Assembly: GCA_041394705.1 (NCBI GenBank)
Contig: JAWKHS010000010.1
Location: 1-64,000, forward strand
Reading direction: 5' to 3'
DNA length: 64,000 bases
Origin: Vicinamibacterales bacterium
GTDB lineage: Bacteria > Acidobacteriota > Vicinamibacteria > Vicinamibacterales > UBA2999
A program made the position numbers and the translations under genes. This document shows, piece after piece, positions 62,331 through 64,000 of this stretch. The notes beneath the pieces are model-generated. The model did no database searches. It worked only from the letters and a program-made list of their open reading frames with translations, and was not told the DNA's origin. Every line of letters starts with the position of its first letter. Within the stretch, counting starts at the first letter, position 1.

Positions 62331-63539
62331 CGTCAGTTTGCTGATGAGGCCGAAGATCGGCAGGTACATCGCGATGACGATGCCGCCCACCACGATGCCG
62401 AGGAACGCGATCATGACCGGCTCGAGCAGGGTCAGCAGGCCGGCCACGGCCGTGTCCACTTCCTCCTCGTAGAATTCGGCGATCTTCGCCAGCATCGTGT
62501 CCAGGGCGCCCGTGGCCTCGCCGACGCCGATCATCTGGACGACCATGCCCGGGAACACCCCGGTGGTCTTGAGCGGCCCGGCCACCGTCTCGCCGCGCTC
62601 GATGCTGCGCCGGGTCTCGAACAGGGCATCCTCGATGATGGCGTTGCCGGCCGTCTTCGCCGTGATCTCGAGGCCGTCCAGAATCGGGACGCCCGACGTC
62701 ATGAGCGTGGAGAGGGTGCGGCAGAACCGCGCCACGGCGATCTTCCGCATGATGGGACCCAGCACCGGCAGCTTCAGCACGATGCCGTCGACGACGCGGC
62801 GGCCGCCTTCCGTGGAGTAGTACTGCCGGAACGCGAAGACCAGCCCGATCAGCACGACGATGAAGATCGGCATGAACTGGACGAGCACGTTGCTCATCGC
62901 GATGACCATGCGCGTGAGGAACGGCAGCTCGGCGCCGAGGCCCGCGAACAGGGTCGCGAAGGTCGGGATGACCTTCCAGAGGATGACCGTCACCACCAGC
63001 GCCGCGATGACGATGATCGCGACCGGGTAGATCATGGCGGACTTCACCTGGCCCTTCAGCTTGACCGCCTTCTCGATGTAGGTCGCCAGGCGCTTGAGAA
63101 TCGTGTCGAGGATGCCGCCGGCCTCGCCGGCCGCGATCATGTTCGTGAAGAGCGGGTCGAACGTCTTCGGGTGGCGCTTCATCGCGTCGGCCAGCGAGGC
63201 GCCGGCCTCCACGTCCGAGCGGGTGGCCAGGATGACCGCCGAGAAGTTCTTGTCCTCTTCCTGGTTCCCCAGGATGTCGAGACACTGGACGAGCGGCAGG
63301 CCCGCGTCGATCATGACCGAGAACTGCCGGGTGAACACGGCGAGGTTCTTGGCGTTGACGGCCTTGGCCCGGGCCTTCTTCGGCGCCGCCACCGCCTTGG
63401 CCGCGACGGCCGCGATCTTCGTCACGAGAATCTGCTCACGCCGCAGGGCGGCGGTGACGGATTCGACGGTGTCGCCCACGCGCTCGCCGGTGATGGTCTG
63501 CCCCGCGCGCGTGCGCCCTGAGAATGCGTATGTCGGCAT
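62328..63539 (-). CDS. pilC: type IV pilus inner membrane platform protein PilC
   Basis: The 403-residue GspF-family protein organises pilus assembly in the inner membrane. It has two T2SSF domains: the first with FTRQFSVMIDAGLPLVQCLDIL, and the second with VARFCRTLSTLMTSGVPILDGLEI. Each is followed by membrane helices, including YPVAIIVIAALVVTVILWKVIPTF and the C-terminal PVMIAFLGIVVGGIVIAMYLPIF. ATG 63539 has an AGGAGA site. pilT lies 36 bases upstream, in the same direction. Confidence 0.95.
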   Translation of the reverse strand: MPTYAFSGRTRAGQTITGERVGDTVESVTAALRREQILVTKIAAVAAKAVAAPKKARAKAVNAKNLAVFTRQFSVMIDAGLPLVQCLDILGNQEEDKNFSAVILATRSDVEAGASLADAMKRHPKTFDPLFTNMIAAGEAGGILDTILKRLATYIEKAVKLKGQVKSAMIYPVAIIVIAALVVTVILWKVIPTFATLFAGLGAELPFLTRMVIAMSNVLVQFMPIFIVVLIGLVFAFRQYYSTEGGRRVVDGIVLKLPVLGPIMRKIAVARFCRTLSTLMTSGVPILDGLEITAKTAGNAIIEDALFETRRSIERGETVAGPLKTTGVFPGMVVQMIGVGEATGALDTMLAKIAEFYEEEVDTAVAGLLTLLEPVMIAFLGIVVGGIVIAMYLPIFGLISKLT

Positions 63540-63575
63540 GTACGTCGTCTCCTAATGGCCCGGCCGCCCCCTGGG

Positions 63576-64000
63576 CTACCGTACGGCCCCCGGCCGCCCC
63601 ACCCGGCCGAGTCCAGCGCCCGCGACGACTCCGACGCCGCGGCTGATGAGATCGGTGAGCTCGTCGCGCATCGACGACGCGTTCATCGCGGTGTCGATCG
63701 AGATCAGGCGCCGCTGATGCAGCGTGACGAGCGATTGGTTCATCGTCTGCATCCCGAGCTTCTCCTGCCCCGCCTGCATGGCGGAGTAGATCTGGTGGAC
63801 CTTGTCCTCCCGGATCAGGTTCCGGATGCCCGGCGTGGGCACCAGGATCTCCAGGGCCACCACGCGGCCCTGGCCGTTCTGCTTGGGGAGCAGCGACTGA
63901 CAGACGATGCCCTCGAGCACGAGTGAGAGCTGGACGCGCACCTGCGCCTGCTGGTGGGCCGGGAACACGTCGATGATGCGGTTGATCGTGGACGACGCCG
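63576..64000 (-). CDS. pilT: twitching motility ATPase PilT, C-terminal part (partial)
   Basis: The gene runs off the right edge; 141 residues are visible. They match the end of PilT: STINRIIDVFPAHQQAQVRVQLSLVLEGIVCQSLL, then GRVVALEIL, IREDKVHQIYSAMQ and MQTMNQSLVTLHQRRLIS. This hexameric ATPase drives pilus retraction. The nucleotide-binding motifs lie outside the window. The tail after SMRDELTDLI is longer than in Pseudomonas and is Gly/Arg-rich. Confidence 0.93.
   Translation of the reverse strand, partial: ASSTINRIIDVFPAHQQAQVRVQLSLVLEGIVCQSLLPKQNGQGRVVALEILVPTPGIRNLIREDKVHQIYSAMQAGQEKLGMQTMNQSLVTLHQRRLISIDTAMNASSMRDELTDLISRGVGVVAGAGLGRVGRPGAVR

Overview
The window is a gene-dense, very GC-rich (roughly 70%) stretch of bacterial chromosome carrying mostly core genes. 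It most resembles an acidobacterium of the Vicinamibacteria type. Support for this: a VWFA protein of the kind known as an acidobacterial family (12594-14705), a sigma54-linked type IV pilus cluster with acidobacteria-like pilin sequence, LeuA-B-C-D in one operon, class II ProS, and frequent GTG/TTG starts. The assignment is inference. I see no insertion sequence, phage, CRISPR array or rRNA. One tRNA, Leu(CAG), lies at 5898-5984.

Layout. 1-3819: leuA (partial), leuB, leuC, leuD. 3829-9313: uridine kinase, a small unknown gene, a TolB-like propeller protein, tRNA-Leu, a D-cysteine desulfhydrase-like enzyme, a P1 peptidase and a serine/threonine dehydratase-like enzyme. 9384-12516: glucan phosphorylase and two unknown proteins. 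12594-17769: VWFA protein, M24 peptidase and an HtrA/Deg protease. 17774-22517: an overlapping chain of CYTH protein, nucleotidyltransferase, AmgK-like kinase, sugar isomerase and asnS. 22562-33987: rimO, then the classical rimP-nusA-infB-DUF503-rbfA-nrnA-truB-rpsO-pnp translation/RNA block. 34075-42074: cupredoxin-like protein, M48 protease, DUF4097 lipoprotein, smc and a C-terminal processing protease. 42258-47783: tatA, tatC, proS, nadB and aroB. 47846-64000: a minus-strand type IV pilus region containing an NtrC-type regulator, a histidine kinase, minor pilins (PilX-, PilW- and PilV-like), prepilin peptidase, a TPR-like protein, an ABC exporter, a VKOR-DsbA fusion, pilA, pilR, pilS, pilC and pilT (partial).

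How they work together. The left half provides leucine synthesis, carbon storage, envelope protein quality control and a likely sugar 1-phosphate activation set. The middle is the translation and RNA-turnover operon, which has a leader hairpin before rimP. The right end is a type IV pilus regulon. pilA has a near-perfect sigma54 promoter with upstream repeats that fit PilR, and the minor pilin operon has a second sigma54-like promoter with dyads, next to its own kinase/regulator pair.

The most notable non-coding signal is recurrent. At least a dozen genes have a TANNNT -10 element only 6-10 nt before the start codon, which predicts leaderless mRNAs and helps choose several starts. Other points of interest are a probable CTG start for the CYTH gene, a 24-codon leaderless ORF coupled to rimO, and a LeuA that ends without its leucine-sensing domain. 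I found no clearly new defence or mobile system.
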